DNA of 64,000 nt from Ignavibacteriales bacterium (GTDB lineage Bacteria; Bacteroidota; Ignavibacteria; Ignavibacteriales; Ignavibacteriaceae), in the NCBI GenBank assembly GCA_015709675.1, contig CP054182.1:434001-498000 (forward strand), read 5' to 3'. The notes beneath the pieces are model-generated. The model had not been told where the DNA came from and did not search any database. It saw only the letters and a list, made by a program, of their open reading frames with translations. Below are positions 54,822-63,544 of the stretch, piece by piece. Each line of letters begins with the position of its first letter. The first letter of the stretch is position 1. The position numbers and the translations under genes were made by a program.

Positions 54822-56873
54822 ATGTTCTCATGTTCAGCCGGATTTTTCCGGATTCTTTTCTTTTTTCTGCTCTTTTCCTCTGTTCAAAACAGAGCACAGG
54901 GCTATATTTGCGCAATCGGCGGAGGTTCGGAGAATTATAATTCCTGGAGTGATGCCCCTTACCGCTGGATAGTGGAAAAATCTGACAGCGGTAAAATTCT
55001 GGTGCTCTCCGTTAATGATGAGAGTAACTGGATTCCCGATTATTTCGTGTCTCTCGGCGCTTCACAGGCGCAAAACCTTAAAATCAATTCCCGCACGCTT
55101 GCCGACCAGCAGTCCGTCTATGATCAGCTTATTTCCGCAAAAGCAGTATTCATCAAAGGAGGCGATCAGTGGAATTACATAAACTACTGGAAGGGCACCA
55201 AAACCGAAGCCGGCATCCGATATATATTTGATAACGGCGGAGTGGTTGCCGGTACCAGCGCGGGACTCGCCATTCTCGGCGATGTTGATTTTACCGGCCG
55301 GTACGGCTCTGCTGTTTCACGCAGCAGTCTCATGAATCCTTTTATCTCCGCTATCAATCTGGAAGATAACTTCCTGAACCTGGTTCCTGATGTTTTGTTC
55401 GATTCCCATTTTATTGAACGGGGCAGATTCGGCCGGCTAATTGCCATGCTTTTTAATTACTATCATGCTTCCGGAAGAAACATACTGGGAGTCGGGGTTG
55501 ATGACAGAACCGCTGTCTGCATTGATCAGAACGGCATCGGAACCGTGATGGGAAGCGGGGCAGCCGCGATATTCAGGAAAGATGACCGCACTGAGTATAT
55601 TCGCTCTGGAAACAGTTATACGATCAATAATCTGCTTTGCGATCAGCTTACTCACGGCTGGCAGTATGATTTTGTTAACAGAAGAGTAAACTCGGTGCCT
55701 CCGACGGCAAAGCAGGTTGATACCTCCCGTGTGGCTGAATTCCCCCTCAGCGGTATTTGGCTCAGCGGAAGCAATAACATTCAGAGTCATACCGGCACAG
55801 CACTGGCTGATTTCCTTTCAGAAATACAGCCTTCAAAAATCGGTGTTATCTATAATCAGGGATATCAGTCATCCATAGCCCCGTTAACCACTGCTCTTGA
55901 GGCGGGAGGTTATGCTTACTACATATTTCCGCTCAACAGCGCGTCGGTCAGTCTTCAGGCCTATGCGGATTCAATCAATGGCAGTTCTGCTTTTATCATT
56001 CTGGGAGATTCCCTCACGGTTATCAGCCGCATTGCTGACACTTCAGTGACTGCCGGTCGGGCGTTTATGAATAAAACCCGCGCAGGTAATACACCCGTAT
56101 ATATGATCGGCAACAGCGGTAAAACCGCGGGAAGTTTTTTTATTGACCGAACCGAGGTAAACGCTTATATGTCCTACCGCGGTTTAATGACCAGCAATAC
56201 CGGGCTCGGTCTTTTCCCTGACCTGATATTCCAGCCCCTTATCTTTGATAACGCTGATTATTATGAAAACCGCACTTCGGCTCTGCTATGGGGTATGATG
56301 CTACACAGGATACGGACAGGCATCTATCTTGATAACAGTGATTATATACGGATCAATCCAAACGGAAGCACCATTACCTCAAACGGACCAATGCCGGTTA
56401 TGATTGTTGACGCTCGGAATACCACTTTGGTTGATTCTTCTGTATTCGTTGCCGGAGCGGGTTATAAAACCAGGCAGGTTGTGGCTATGAATAATCTCCG
56501 TTATTTTGTCTCCACTCTGAATAAAACCTATTCGCTTGCCTCAAACAACATACTTCTCCATTCGCAGGAGAAACCCGATAACCCTTCAGCACAATGGAGT
56601 TTCGCCATTGAAAATAATTACCCGAATCCCTTTAATGCAATGACACGCATACGATTTACTGCCATGCGGGAGTCTTTCATTGAAATTTCTGTGTTTAATG
56701 CTGTCGGGGCGAAAGTTAAAAACCTCTCGCGGGATATTTTCCCCGCCGGCCAGTATACGCTTCATTGGGATGGTACTGATGCAGAGGGAATGGTCATGCC
56801 CACAGGAGTGTATTTCTGCAGAATATCTTCACCCGGTCAGTCACAAACCATAAAGCTTCTGATGCTTAAATAA
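54822..56873 (+). CDS. Secreted cyanophycinase-like S51 peptidase with T9SS tail
   Basis: The 683-residue product has a signal peptide (FFRILFFFLLFSSVQNRAQG). An S51/cyanophycinase domain (about 27-270) follows with the nucleophile S146 in VVAGTSAGLAILG and the partner region DVLFDSHFIERGRFGRLIAM. A second region (about 300-560) has alternating repeats with GVIYNQGYQSS, like a truncated duplicate Rossmann-type domain. The tail is NYPNPFNAMTRIRFTAMRES and an FlgD-like end, for T9SS export. It would cleave poly-Asp-Arg or alpha-aspartyl peptides outside the cell. Confidence 0.87.
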   Translation: MFSCSAGFFRILFFFLLFSSVQNRAQGYICAIGGGSENYNSWSDAPYRWIVEKSDSGKILVLSVNDESNWIPDYFVSLGASQAQNLKINSRTLADQQSVYDQLISAKAVFIKGGDQWNYINYWKGTKTEAGIRYIFDNGGVVAGTSAGLAILGDVDFTGRYGSAVSRSSLMNPFISAINLEDNFLNLVPDVLFDSHFIERGRFGRLIAMLFNYYHASGRNILGVGVDDRTAVCIDQNGIGTVMGSGAAAIFRKDDRTEYIRSGNSYTINNLLCDQLTHGWQYDFVNRRVNSVPPTAKQVDTSRVAEFPLSGIWLSGSNNIQSHTGTALADFLSEIQPSKIGVIYNQGYQSSIAPLTTALEAGGYAYYIFPLNSASVSLQAYADSINGSSAFIILGDSLTVISRIADTSVTAGRAFMNKTRAGNTPVYMIGNSGKTAGSFFIDRTEVNAYMSYRGLMTSNTGLGLFPDLIFQPLIFDNADYYENRTSALLWGMMLHRIRTGIYLDNSDYIRINPNGSTITSNGPMPVMIVDARNTTLVDSSVFVAGAGYKTRQVVAMNNLRYFVSTLNKTYSLASNNILLHSQEKPDNPSAQWSFAIENNYPNPFNAMTRIRFTAMRESFIEISVFNAVGAKVKNLSRDIFPAGQYTLHWDGTDAEGMVMPTGVYFCRISSPGQSQTIKLLMLK

Positions 56874-56928
56874 CCGGAGACCTGATTCCCCTTTTTCTTA
56901 AAATGATGATTGGCCTTGGAAAGACCTG

Positions 56929-58935
56929 CTATTCATAACTCAGCCGGACTCCCAGCCGCGCATTCCTGCCCCTTGCGGGAAAGTTGTTTACGCTGAAACG
57001 GGTGACGTAATAAGCATCTGTCAGATTTTCGGCTGTTATATATATCATCAGCAGGTCAGACATGGTGTATGCGGCTTCCGCGCTTAAGATAAGATGTCCC
57101 GGCAGTTCTTTTTCATGGGAAAGTACCGAAGAAACTCTTTTCTGTCTGAGTGTTCCCGCTGACTGCAGTTTTACATACCATTTTTCTTCTGAGTAGCGGA
57201 GCGCCATTTCCGCGGTAACAGGTGCCATAAAAGGAAGATTGTCCTTAAAATATTCCGAATACCCCTCCTGCCATGTTACGGAAACAGCCCCGTCCAATGT
57301 ATGATAATCAAATTCAGCAGAAGCAGTTATGCCGTTTGTGTAAGCGCTTCCTGCATTGATGTATTGCTTGAACGGAATGATTCCGACATTAAACTCTTTG
57401 TCCGGCAGAAGTTCACCCGCTATATAATCAAAAAATCTCAGATGAAATGCTTTTATTGATAGATCAAGATGTTCAAATGAACGGACGGTTTCTAATCCTA
57501 TTCTTAAACTCTGTTCTTTCCTGAGGCGTGAGTTGCCGGCATAAAAAGCATTATCCAGCGGACTGAAAAGGAAGTAACCATAGCTCTCGGTAAAAAGAGG
57601 CGCGCGGGTGTTATAGGAAAGCTGCATCCCGGCAGTCAAGTCTGAGGAATAGATGTATTTCAGATCTGCCGAGGCCGAGGGAAGAAAATACTCCGCTTCC
57701 GGAGTAAAACCGGGTTCATAAATAGTGTTCAGGTCTGCCGCATCTTTGCGGGCCAGTTTCCTGAAAGTCTTTTCCGCGCTTCCGGAAAGAGTAATATATA
57801 TATCCTCAAAGAACTCCCTGTTATAGGAAGCTGAAAGCAGGGCGCTCTGCTCGCGGGCATCCCCCAGATTCAGCAGATACATCTCCGGAATCCATGGTCC
57901 GGTGCTTATCATCTTCATATCCGCAAATGAAAACTGGCTGGCGAGCCCCAGATTAACCGAAAGCACCGACTGCGCATCCGTTATCACGGTTCCGTAAAGA
58001 AGTCCGGCTGTCTCAAACCGCCCGGTCATTGGCATATACATTCCGGGCATAACTATTCTGCTGTTGATTTCTGACAGAGGCCGGCTGAAGTCATCCATCA
58101 CATGATTGACCGAATTGAAGTAGAGCCGGAATGAGTTCTTTCCCGGAAACGGAGACCAGCTTTCCCCGCTCAGGTCAATACTTACAAGCGATGCCTTTGC
58201 GGAACGGGCATCCATAATCAGGGCAGGGTAGCCAACATCACGGGCATCATCAGCCAGGTAACTGAGAGTAAGAATATCATCTTCCGAAATCCTGTACGCG
58301 GCATCCGCCTTGTAGTTCAGTTTGGTAAAAGATGAGTTACGTATATATATATTCTTCCCCGCGGAGTAGTCGGATGCCTGCCGCCAGGTAAAAGATGAGC
58401 GGAGCGCAAAATCTCCTTCAGAGAAATTCAGCACGGTACCGGTTTTGCTCCCATCTCCGTTTGATTCATAATAATTATCGCTGATAACTGAAAACGGTGT
58501 TGCGAAATCCGGCTTCAGCGTCACAAAGTTAATAGCGCCTGCTGTTCCTGATGCCGTCCCTGCCTGAGAGCCTGAAGTAACTGCTGCGATTTTTCCGAGA
58601 TTTTCCGGCTCAATATACGATGAGACCGGATCCATTTTATCCACACATGCGCCGTGCATCTTCATGCCGTCAACCGTGACCGTTACGGGACCATCCCCGA
58701 AACCGTTAATCAAAGGTTCAAGCCCCAGAGGCCCCCTGGAAATCAGGTTAATCCCTGTCAGCTTTTCAAGTGCTGATTCAGGGCTGTGGTACGGTATTTT
58801 ATCCTTCCGAGTATCACTTTTGCCGTAGATGATCACCTCATCCGTTTTATACTCAGGGACGTACGCCGTATCAGGATTGACAGACTGAGCCTGTATATAT
58901 ACCACGGCCAGGAAAAATATGGTCAGAATCTTCAT
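56929..58935 (-). CDS. TonB-dependent receptor, OprC/NosA-like (candidate copper uptake)
   Basis: The 668-residue protein has a signal peptide (MKILTIFFLAVVYIQAQS). A TonB box (D-E-V-I-I-Y-G, about 32-38), a plug (about 45-165) and a 22-strand barrel ending in an aromatic NARLGVRLSYE follow. The plug carries VDGMKMHGACVDKMDPVSSY with M91, M93, H94, C97 and M101, a C-x3-M plus H-x-M-like cluster. This matches the copper site of Pseudomonas OprC and NosA. It lies 48 bp downstream of a Met/His-rich lipoprotein, suggesting a two-gene copper import unit. Confidence 0.85.
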   Translation of the reverse strand: MKILTIFFLAVVYIQAQSVNPDTAYVPEYKTDEVIIYGKSDTRKDKIPYHSPESALEKLTGINLISRGPLGLEPLINGFGDGPVTVTVDGMKMHGACVDKMDPVSSYIEPENLGKIAAVTSGSQAGTASGTAGAINFVTLKPDFATPFSVISDNYYESNGDGSKTGTVLNFSEGDFALRSSFTWRQASDYSAGKNIYIRNSSFTKLNYKADAAYRISEDDILTLSYLADDARDVGYPALIMDARSAKASLVSIDLSGESWSPFPGKNSFRLYFNSVNHVMDDFSRPLSEINSRIVMPGMYMPMTGRFETAGLLYGTVITDAQSVLSVNLGLASQFSFADMKMISTGPWIPEMYLLNLGDAREQSALLSASYNREFFEDIYITLSGSAEKTFRKLARKDAADLNTIYEPGFTPEAEYFLPSASADLKYIYSSDLTAGMQLSYNTRAPLFTESYGYFLFSPLDNAFYAGNSRLRKEQSLRIGLETVRSFEHLDLSIKAFHLRFFDYIAGELLPDKEFNVGIIPFKQYINAGSAYTNGITASAEFDYHTLDGAVSVTWQEGYSEYFKDNLPFMAPVTAEMALRYSEEKWYVKLQSAGTLRQKRVSSVLSHEKELPGHLILSAEAAYTMSDLLMIYITAENLTDAYYVTRFSVNNFPARGRNARLGVRLSYE

Positions 58936-58983
58936 ATCCGGTCAGTTAGGAGCGGCCCATGGAAAGAGCCGCTCCAATATAAA

Positions 58984-59784
58984 TCAGAAATTAATGTTAA
59001 AAGAAGATGTAAAGAGGGAGTCACTGCCGGAATTCACCTGACAGGTTATCCGCCACTCCCCGGTCATGGTGAAGTTGACTTTTCCTTTATATTCACCATT
59101 CTGTGCATGAACCGGATTCACGTTATTCGGAGAACCGTGCCCCATGGATGGCATATCCGGTGTCATAATAATCTGGGCATTGGTAACTGCAGGCCACTCC
59201 ATCATCGTCTCACGTTTATGCAGGTAAAAAGATATATCATTTATTCCCACCTTCGGTGTTTTGATTGGCACATAGGTAAGCACATACGATGTTCCGTCAC
59301 TTCCGGTTACCACCTTAACATTTGATGTATTAAGAACGGTAACAGGCATAGAACCTATTTCCGTGCGGTTAAGAGCGCGGTTAGTAAGCGTAAACCGCAG
59401 AGACCACTCTCCCATATCTCCTGACGGCATCTGGAAAACCCCGCCAAAGGGGGAGAGTCCGCACGTACAGATTTCCGGCTGAATTATTGGTGAGCTGTGC
59501 GTGTGCGTCATCATATGCATTACCGGGGTTACCTGAAGTTCCACATCACTTAGTATTGAGCCGCGGGCAGAATCAGCGATTTTTAGATATAATTTGTTAT
59601 AGCCGGCCCGCAGAGAGTCATCTGCATATAATGTCAGCTTTGCACCCGCCAGAAACATTTCACCTGCCTTGAATGCCGGCAGCTGTTCTTCAATTACCGG
59701 CGGTACCGGGTTGGAGTCATCCTTGCATCCGGCTGCTGTCAGAATCAACAGCAGTATCAGCGTTGATGTAATAATTTTTTTCAT
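58984..59784 (-). CDS. Met/His-rich YtkA-like lipoprotein (candidate copper-binding)
   Basis: The 266-residue lipoprotein starts MKKIITSTLILLLILTAAGC at 59784, with GGAAGAACAG upstream; C20 is the lipid site. It has two YtkA/FixH-like beta domains (about 35-165 and 175-266). The first carries VMHMMTHTHSSPI with M89, H90, M91, M92, H94 and H96, and ICTCG with C106 and C108. The second has TPDMPSMGHGSPNNVNPVHA. These are soft-metal ligands. A longer in-frame extension to 59862 has no signal. It probably passes copper to or from the TonB receptor encoded just downstream. Confidence 0.75.
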   Translation of the reverse strand: MKKIITSTLILLLILTAAGCKDDSNPVPPVIEEQLPAFKAGEMFLAGAKLTLYADDSLRAGYNKLYLKIADSARGSILSDVELQVTPVMHMMTHTHSSPIIQPEICTCGLSPFGGVFQMPSGDMGEWSLRFTLTNRALNRTEIGSMPVTVLNTSNVKVVTGSDGTSYVLTYVPIKTPKVGINDISFYLHKRETMMEWPAVTNAQIIMTPDMPSMGHGSPNNVNPVHAQNGEYKGKVNFTMTGEWRITCQVNSGSDSLFTSSFNINF

Positions 59785-60392
59785 GACTGTTCTTCCTTTC
59801 TGATTAAAGAAGCATAACAAAGGAATAATGTTTTTCAAAAACGGTGATATATATGATACCATTCCCTCCTGCAGGGTTCAGGTACTTTGTAAACCACAGT
59901 GAATGGTATCCTGGTGTTCCGGTATTCATACGGTGAGTGATCAGATTACAGGGGTAAGCAGACAGCAATAGCGATAAATTGCTTTGAATTATGATACATG
60001 TGAAATGCTTTTTCTGATGAACATGCGGGGGGATACAGAATTTATACATGACCGGTAGTGTACATATTCCACCTTCATCTGCTCGCTGAGCCGAAACTGG
60101 ACGTGTGCTGAAATCTGAGGAAACAATCAGCACGCTGTAAACCGGGAAACCTGACCGTGGCAAATTTTTTCCTTTTTGCTTATACTAACTTACCCCTTTC
60201 CGCAGACGGAATCAATAAAAACAGCTTTAACAACCATAAAATGACTCTTTTGTCACAGTTTCCGCCTTTAAAAAGCCGTTTTACTACCTTTTCGAAGGTG
60301 TAATTCTTAATCTCATCGGGCTGAATAAGGAGCACCGCCAAATGGATGTTTAGCCGTAAACTGCCGGTTAAAAGAATTGGAATCAGGATAAA
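59785..60392. other. Long leader/intergenic region upstream of the copper-related pair
   Basis: No gene is supported over about 600 bp. It holds a 10-bp inverted repeat (59855-59864/59901-59910). A 40-codon minus frame ending beside the lipoprotein start has no ribosome site. Confidence 0.5.
59855..59910 (-). promoter_or_regulatory. 10-bp inverted repeat in the copper-operon leader
   Basis: GATACCATTC (59855-59864) and GAATGGTATC (59901-59910) are perfectly complementary across 36 bases. On the minus strand this stem would lie 70-125 bases upstream of the lipoprotein start. It may be an RNA structure or a factor site. Confidence 0.35.
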
Positions 60393-60422
60393 TAAAAAAG
60401 GGACACCTGTTAAGATGTCCCT
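60393..60422 (-). terminator. Terminator of the yidC operon
   Basis: AGGGACA (60399-60405) pairs with TGTCCCT (60416-60422). On the minus strand the stem is followed by TTTTTATTTAT. Confidence 0.8.
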
Positions 60423-60463
60423 TAGAAAAAATGATGAATTTTATTTTACCGAAGTATTACCCA

Positions 60464-60491
60464 ATTCATACTTCACAATTTATCATTCATA
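60464..60491 (-). repeat. Heptamers just after the yidC stop
   Basis: In minus sense the units are TATGAAT, GATAAAT, TGTGAAG and TATGAAT, about ten bases after the yidC stop codon. Confidence 0.6.
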
Positions 60492-60501
60492 ATTATTTAA
60501 G

Positions 60502-62376
60502 CTATTTCCTTTTTTTTGCTGCTGCCTGCTGCTGCTTGGCCTTTTGCTCTGCTGCGGTCATCAGTTTCTGGAAGAAACCTCCTTTTGCTTTCGGCGGTAC
60601 AGGCACCAGTTCAACCGGCTTGCCGTATTTGGTAACATACCACTGCTGGCCGATTGAGAAAAGGTTAAAGAGGAAATAATAGAGGTTAAGTCCTGACGGA
60701 AAACTCATAAAAAGAATGGTGAGCATCACCGGCATGATATATAACAATGGCGCCTGTGAAGGGTCCTTTGCAGCGCCGGACATCTTCTGCTGCAGATAGG
60801 TGGTAATACCCATCAGTATTGCAAGACCGCTGATTTCCTGCACACCAAAAAGCGGTATCTTAAAACCAAGATCAAAAATCACATCCGGACGGGAAAGGTC
60901 AGTAATCCACCATACAAACGGCTGCTGACGAAGTTCAACCGCGGTCTGGAAGGTACCCCAGAGCGCAATAAAGATCGGCATCTGAAGCAGCAGCGGCAGA
61001 CATCCTCCGAGAGGATTGATGCCGTAGGTACTGTAAAGTTTCATGGTTTCAGACTGCTGTTTCTGTGGATCGTCCTTGAACTTCTCCTTCATCTCATCAA
61101 TTTTCGGCTTCAGCGCCTGCATTTTTTTCATTGAGTCCATGGTCTGCTTGGTGAGCGGATTCAGGAGCACCTTGATAATCAGGGAGAAGATGATAATAAC
61201 CAGACCGTAATTCTTTATCAGATCATACAGAAAGTTAAAGAGAGGAAGCAGTATATATTCCGCGATGGGGCGGACAATCATCTTCAGGCCGAAAAAGCTT
61301 CCGAAATCAACAATGGTGGTCAGTCCGCGGTTATAGCTGTCCAGGATTTCATACTTCACCGGTCCGATATATACCATAAAGCTGCTGGTTTCTGCCTTGC
61401 CCCCCTTAAAAGGCATTTTCAGATGTGCTGAATAAAACTCCCTCACGCCCCCCTGCTCGTATCCGCCCGCCTTGCCTGATATATACGCGCCGTCAACCCC
61501 TTTTGGATTATCCGGCACCATAACGGCGGCGAAATATTTATTGCGGACGGTGATCCAGTCCACTCGTCCGTTAAAATCCTGCTCAACGGTTTCACCCGGG
61601 CTGGCAGCGTCCACGATTACCTGTTCGTCACCGTAATAAACGCTGGCGTTGGCCGCGGTTGCTTCATCCACGGAATTTTCCTCTACAAACCGGATACCGC
61701 CGCCCCATACGATATCATAAGCCCGATTTGAAATAACATCGTCTAGGTTGTTAAGCTCAAGCGTAAAGCGGCTGTCATAACGGTTGCCGTAAATAACAAA
61801 ATTCTTTATAATGCTTCCTTTCCCGTCGGCGGTAGGAAGAGTATAACTCAGGACAAGAGAATCATTCCCCTTCAGCGTATAATTGCCCGGGGCAAGCGAT
61901 GAAGCAAATCGTATATCGCCGGTGGAAATTTTTCTGCCGTCGGTGGTTATAAAGCTCAGGTCAAAACTGCTGCCGCGGTTGGTGTTAAGAAGCTGAATGT
62001 TTTTCTGATAATAGGGGGCATTCTCCGGAAGATCGTCTATATACCAGTTGTTAAACTCTTTCAGGAAGTACTTATAAAACTTTCCTCCCTTTTCGCTCAT
62101 TTCGATATATAAAAGATCCGTCTCAATGCGGATAAGACCAGGGGTGCCGGAGTTGTTGGCGAAGTGCTTTCCGAAAGGCATTGAATCATTTTCAGCGGGA
62201 ACCTGAGCCGTAACCGGTTTTTCCTTTTCTGCTGCTTTGGTGCCGTTGAGCGAATCAACCGTCTGTTCTTTTGACTGATCCTGAGGAGGCGGCTGCGGGG
62301 GAGGGGTCTGTATATAGAGCCACACCATCAGGATAAGTCCTATAAGCAGGAACGCTAAGGTGGTTTGTCTGTCCAT
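60502..62376 (-). CDS. yidC: Membrane protein insertase YidC
   Basis: The 624-residue protein has an N-terminal helix (about 5-25), a large periplasmic beta-supersandwich domain (about 50-345) and the five-helix insertase core (about 355-600). The core includes YGLVIIIFSLIIKVLLNPLT, then MKKMQALKPKIDEMKEKFKD, and GINPLGGCLPLLLQMPIFIA with the family-conserved G-C-L-P. It ends in a Lys/Gln-rich tail. It inserts and folds inner-membrane proteins alone or with Sec. Order yidC-yidD-rnpA-rpmH is the ancestral one. Confidence 0.97.
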   Translation of the reverse strand: MDRQTTLAFLLIGLILMVWLYIQTPPPQPPPQDQSKEQTVDSLNGTKAAEKEKPVTAQVPAENDSMPFGKHFANNSGTPGLIRIETDLLYIEMSEKGGKFYKYFLKEFNNWYIDDLPENAPYYQKNIQLLNTNRGSSFDLSFITTDGRKISTGDIRFASSLAPGNYTLKGNDSLVLSYTLPTADGKGSIIKNFVIYGNRYDSRFTLELNNLDDVISNRAYDIVWGGGIRFVEENSVDEATAANASVYYGDEQVIVDAASPGETVEQDFNGRVDWITVRNKYFAAVMVPDNPKGVDGAYISGKAGGYEQGGVREFYSAHLKMPFKGGKAETSSFMVYIGPVKYEILDSYNRGLTTIVDFGSFFGLKMIVRPIAEYILLPLFNFLYDLIKNYGLVIIIFSLIIKVLLNPLTKQTMDSMKKMQALKPKIDEMKEKFKDDPQKQQSETMKLYSTYGINPLGGCLPLLLQMPIFIALWGTFQTAVELRQQPFVWWITDLSRPDVIFDLGFKIPLFGVQEISGLAILMGITTYLQQKMSGAAKDPSQAPLLYIMPVMLTILFMSFPSGLNLYYFLFNLFSIGQQWYVTKYGKPVELVPVPPKAKGGFFQKLMTAAEQKAKQQQAAAKKRK

Positions 62377-62418
62377 AAGGGGTATTTCCGGAATTAAATC
62401 TTTTTTGGTAAAACTTGG

Positions 62419-62631
62419 TTATTTAACGGGATCATAGTAGTCACCCTTATAAAATGGATGACACCGAAGTATCCGCCTGACAGCAAGATAACTGCCCTTA
62501 AGAAATCCGTATTTAGTGAGTGCATCAACTGCATACTGCGAACAGGTAGGATAAAAGCGGCATGACGGGGGCAGCAGAGGTGATATCAGTTTACGGTATA
62601 TCTGTATGATAAAGATTGCTATGGACTTCAT
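62419..62631 (-). CDS. yidD: Membrane protein insertion efficiency factor YidD
   Basis: The 70-residue protein has the YidD signature [57 protein letters not shown], with three conserved cysteines. Its start overlaps the rnpA stop (ATGA). It assists YidC-dependent insertion at the inner membrane. Confidence 0.95.
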   Translation of the reverse strand: MKSIAIFIIQIYRKLISPLLPPSCRFYPTCSQYAVDALTKYGFLKGSYLAVRRILRCHPFYKGDYYDPVK

Positions 62632-63032
62632 GCAGCAGCCATTTGACTGAGTTTTTCCAGCACTGAGCGCACGGCGGGTTCTATCATCGCCAGCGTTACC
62701 TCTCTGTGCGTGCGGCTGTTATATGCATAAAGTGAAAATACCACGAGCAGCGGCCGCTCATTCTGCGATAATGCTTCCGTATATATATGCTTGTTGAGCC
62801 GGTATGCTTCCCTGATCAGCCGTTTTACCCTGTTTCGCCAGACAGCATTGCCTGATTTTTTAGAAACCGCGGCGGCAATCCGGACGTGCTCCCCTTCTCC
62901 GGCTTCTCCTGATATATAATACGCTTTTAATACCCTGTCCTGGGAAAACAGCGTTTTCCCTTCTTTAAATATTTTTTCAAATGTGGTTTTTCCCCTGAGC
63001 CTTTCATCTTTTGAAAGGGTAAACCTTGCCAC
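62628..63032 (-). CDS. rnpA: Ribonuclease P protein component
   Basis: The 134-residue basic protein has the RnpA core [23 protein letters not shown] (R-N-R-x-K-R motif). The start is GTG 63032, which overlaps no in-frame ATG. It supports the RNase P RNA in cleaving 5' leaders from tRNA precursors. It begins two bases after the rpmH stop. Confidence 0.93.
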   Translation of the reverse strand: MARFTLSKDERLRGKTTFEKIFKEGKTLFSQDRVLKAYYISGEAGEGEHVRIAAAVSKKSGNAVWRNRVKRLIREAYRLNKHIYTEALSQNERPLLVVFSLYAYNSRTHREVTLAMIEPAVRSVLEKLSQMAAA

Positions 63033-63034
63033 AT

Positions 63035-63184
63035 TTAGCGTCTTTCGTCGCTCACGGTTAACTTTTTTCTGCCTTTAGCTCTTCTTCTGGCAAGCACTTT
63101 TCTGCCGTTGGCGGTAGCCATTCTCTCACGGAAGCCGTGCTTATTCCTTCTTTTTCTTTTGCTCGGCTGATACGTTCTTTTCAT
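63035..63184 (-). CDS. rpmH: 50S ribosomal protein L34
   Basis: The 49-residue protein reads [49 protein letters not shown], an unmistakable L34. Its stop is the complement of 63035-63037. It is too short for most gene callers. It heads the rpmH-rnpA-yidD-yidC operon; dnaA is not visible upstream, where a UDP-glucose dehydrogenase lies instead. Confidence 0.97.
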   Translation of the reverse strand: MKRTYQPSKRKRRNKHGFRERMATANGRKVLARRRAKGRKKLTVSDERR

Positions 63185-63523
63185 CTTACTTCCTATTATT
63201 TAAAACAGACCCCAAAAATAACATTATACCGCCAAATTTCCAACGGGAAAACCAATTCCGGGGGGCTGACATGCTGATGGCAGCCCCCTTATGATAAAAG
63301 AGCAAAAATTGCCATTATTTGATAAAATAAGGTTTTTTTTTGCTGTTTTTTGCCATTTTTAGGCAAAAAATGCTAAAAAAGGCGTGGTTTTACCCCTTTT
63401 CCAGAAATCTGGGCTGGGCTGCTGTTCCCGCCATGGACATCAAAAACAAAAGGGACAATTAGGCCACTTTTGCAGGGAGAGCTTTACTTGCGTCCTTGAA
63501 CGCTAGTAAAACCCCGGCAGCAG
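63185..63523. other. A+T-rich region upstream of rpmH with hairpins
   Basis: Two perfect inverted repeats are visible: GGGGGCTG/CAGCCCCC (63261-63268/63281-63288) and TTTTTTGCC/GGCAAAAAA (63346-63354/63362-63370). Several TTTGCC/GGCAAA words repeat. No DnaA box (TTATCCACA) was found. No gene seen. Confidence 0.55.
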
Positions 63524-63544
63524 CCAATTGTTCATTGTAATTTG
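63524..63544 (-). repeat. Heptamers directly after the ugd stop
   Basis: In minus sense the bases after the TAA read CAAATTA, CAATGAA, CAATTGG. This is a degenerate member of the 3'-end heptamer family. Confidence 0.4.

Noticed and set aside
59855-59910. TPP or other known riboswitch
   Set aside because: The leader has CCTGAACCCTGCAGG-like words, but the order and the conserved CTGAGA and GAACCTGA blocks of TPP are missing.
59804-60163. 119-codon minus-strand gene in the copper leader
   Set aside because: No ribosome site, no recognisable domain, and it contains the inverted repeat; more likely untranslated leader.
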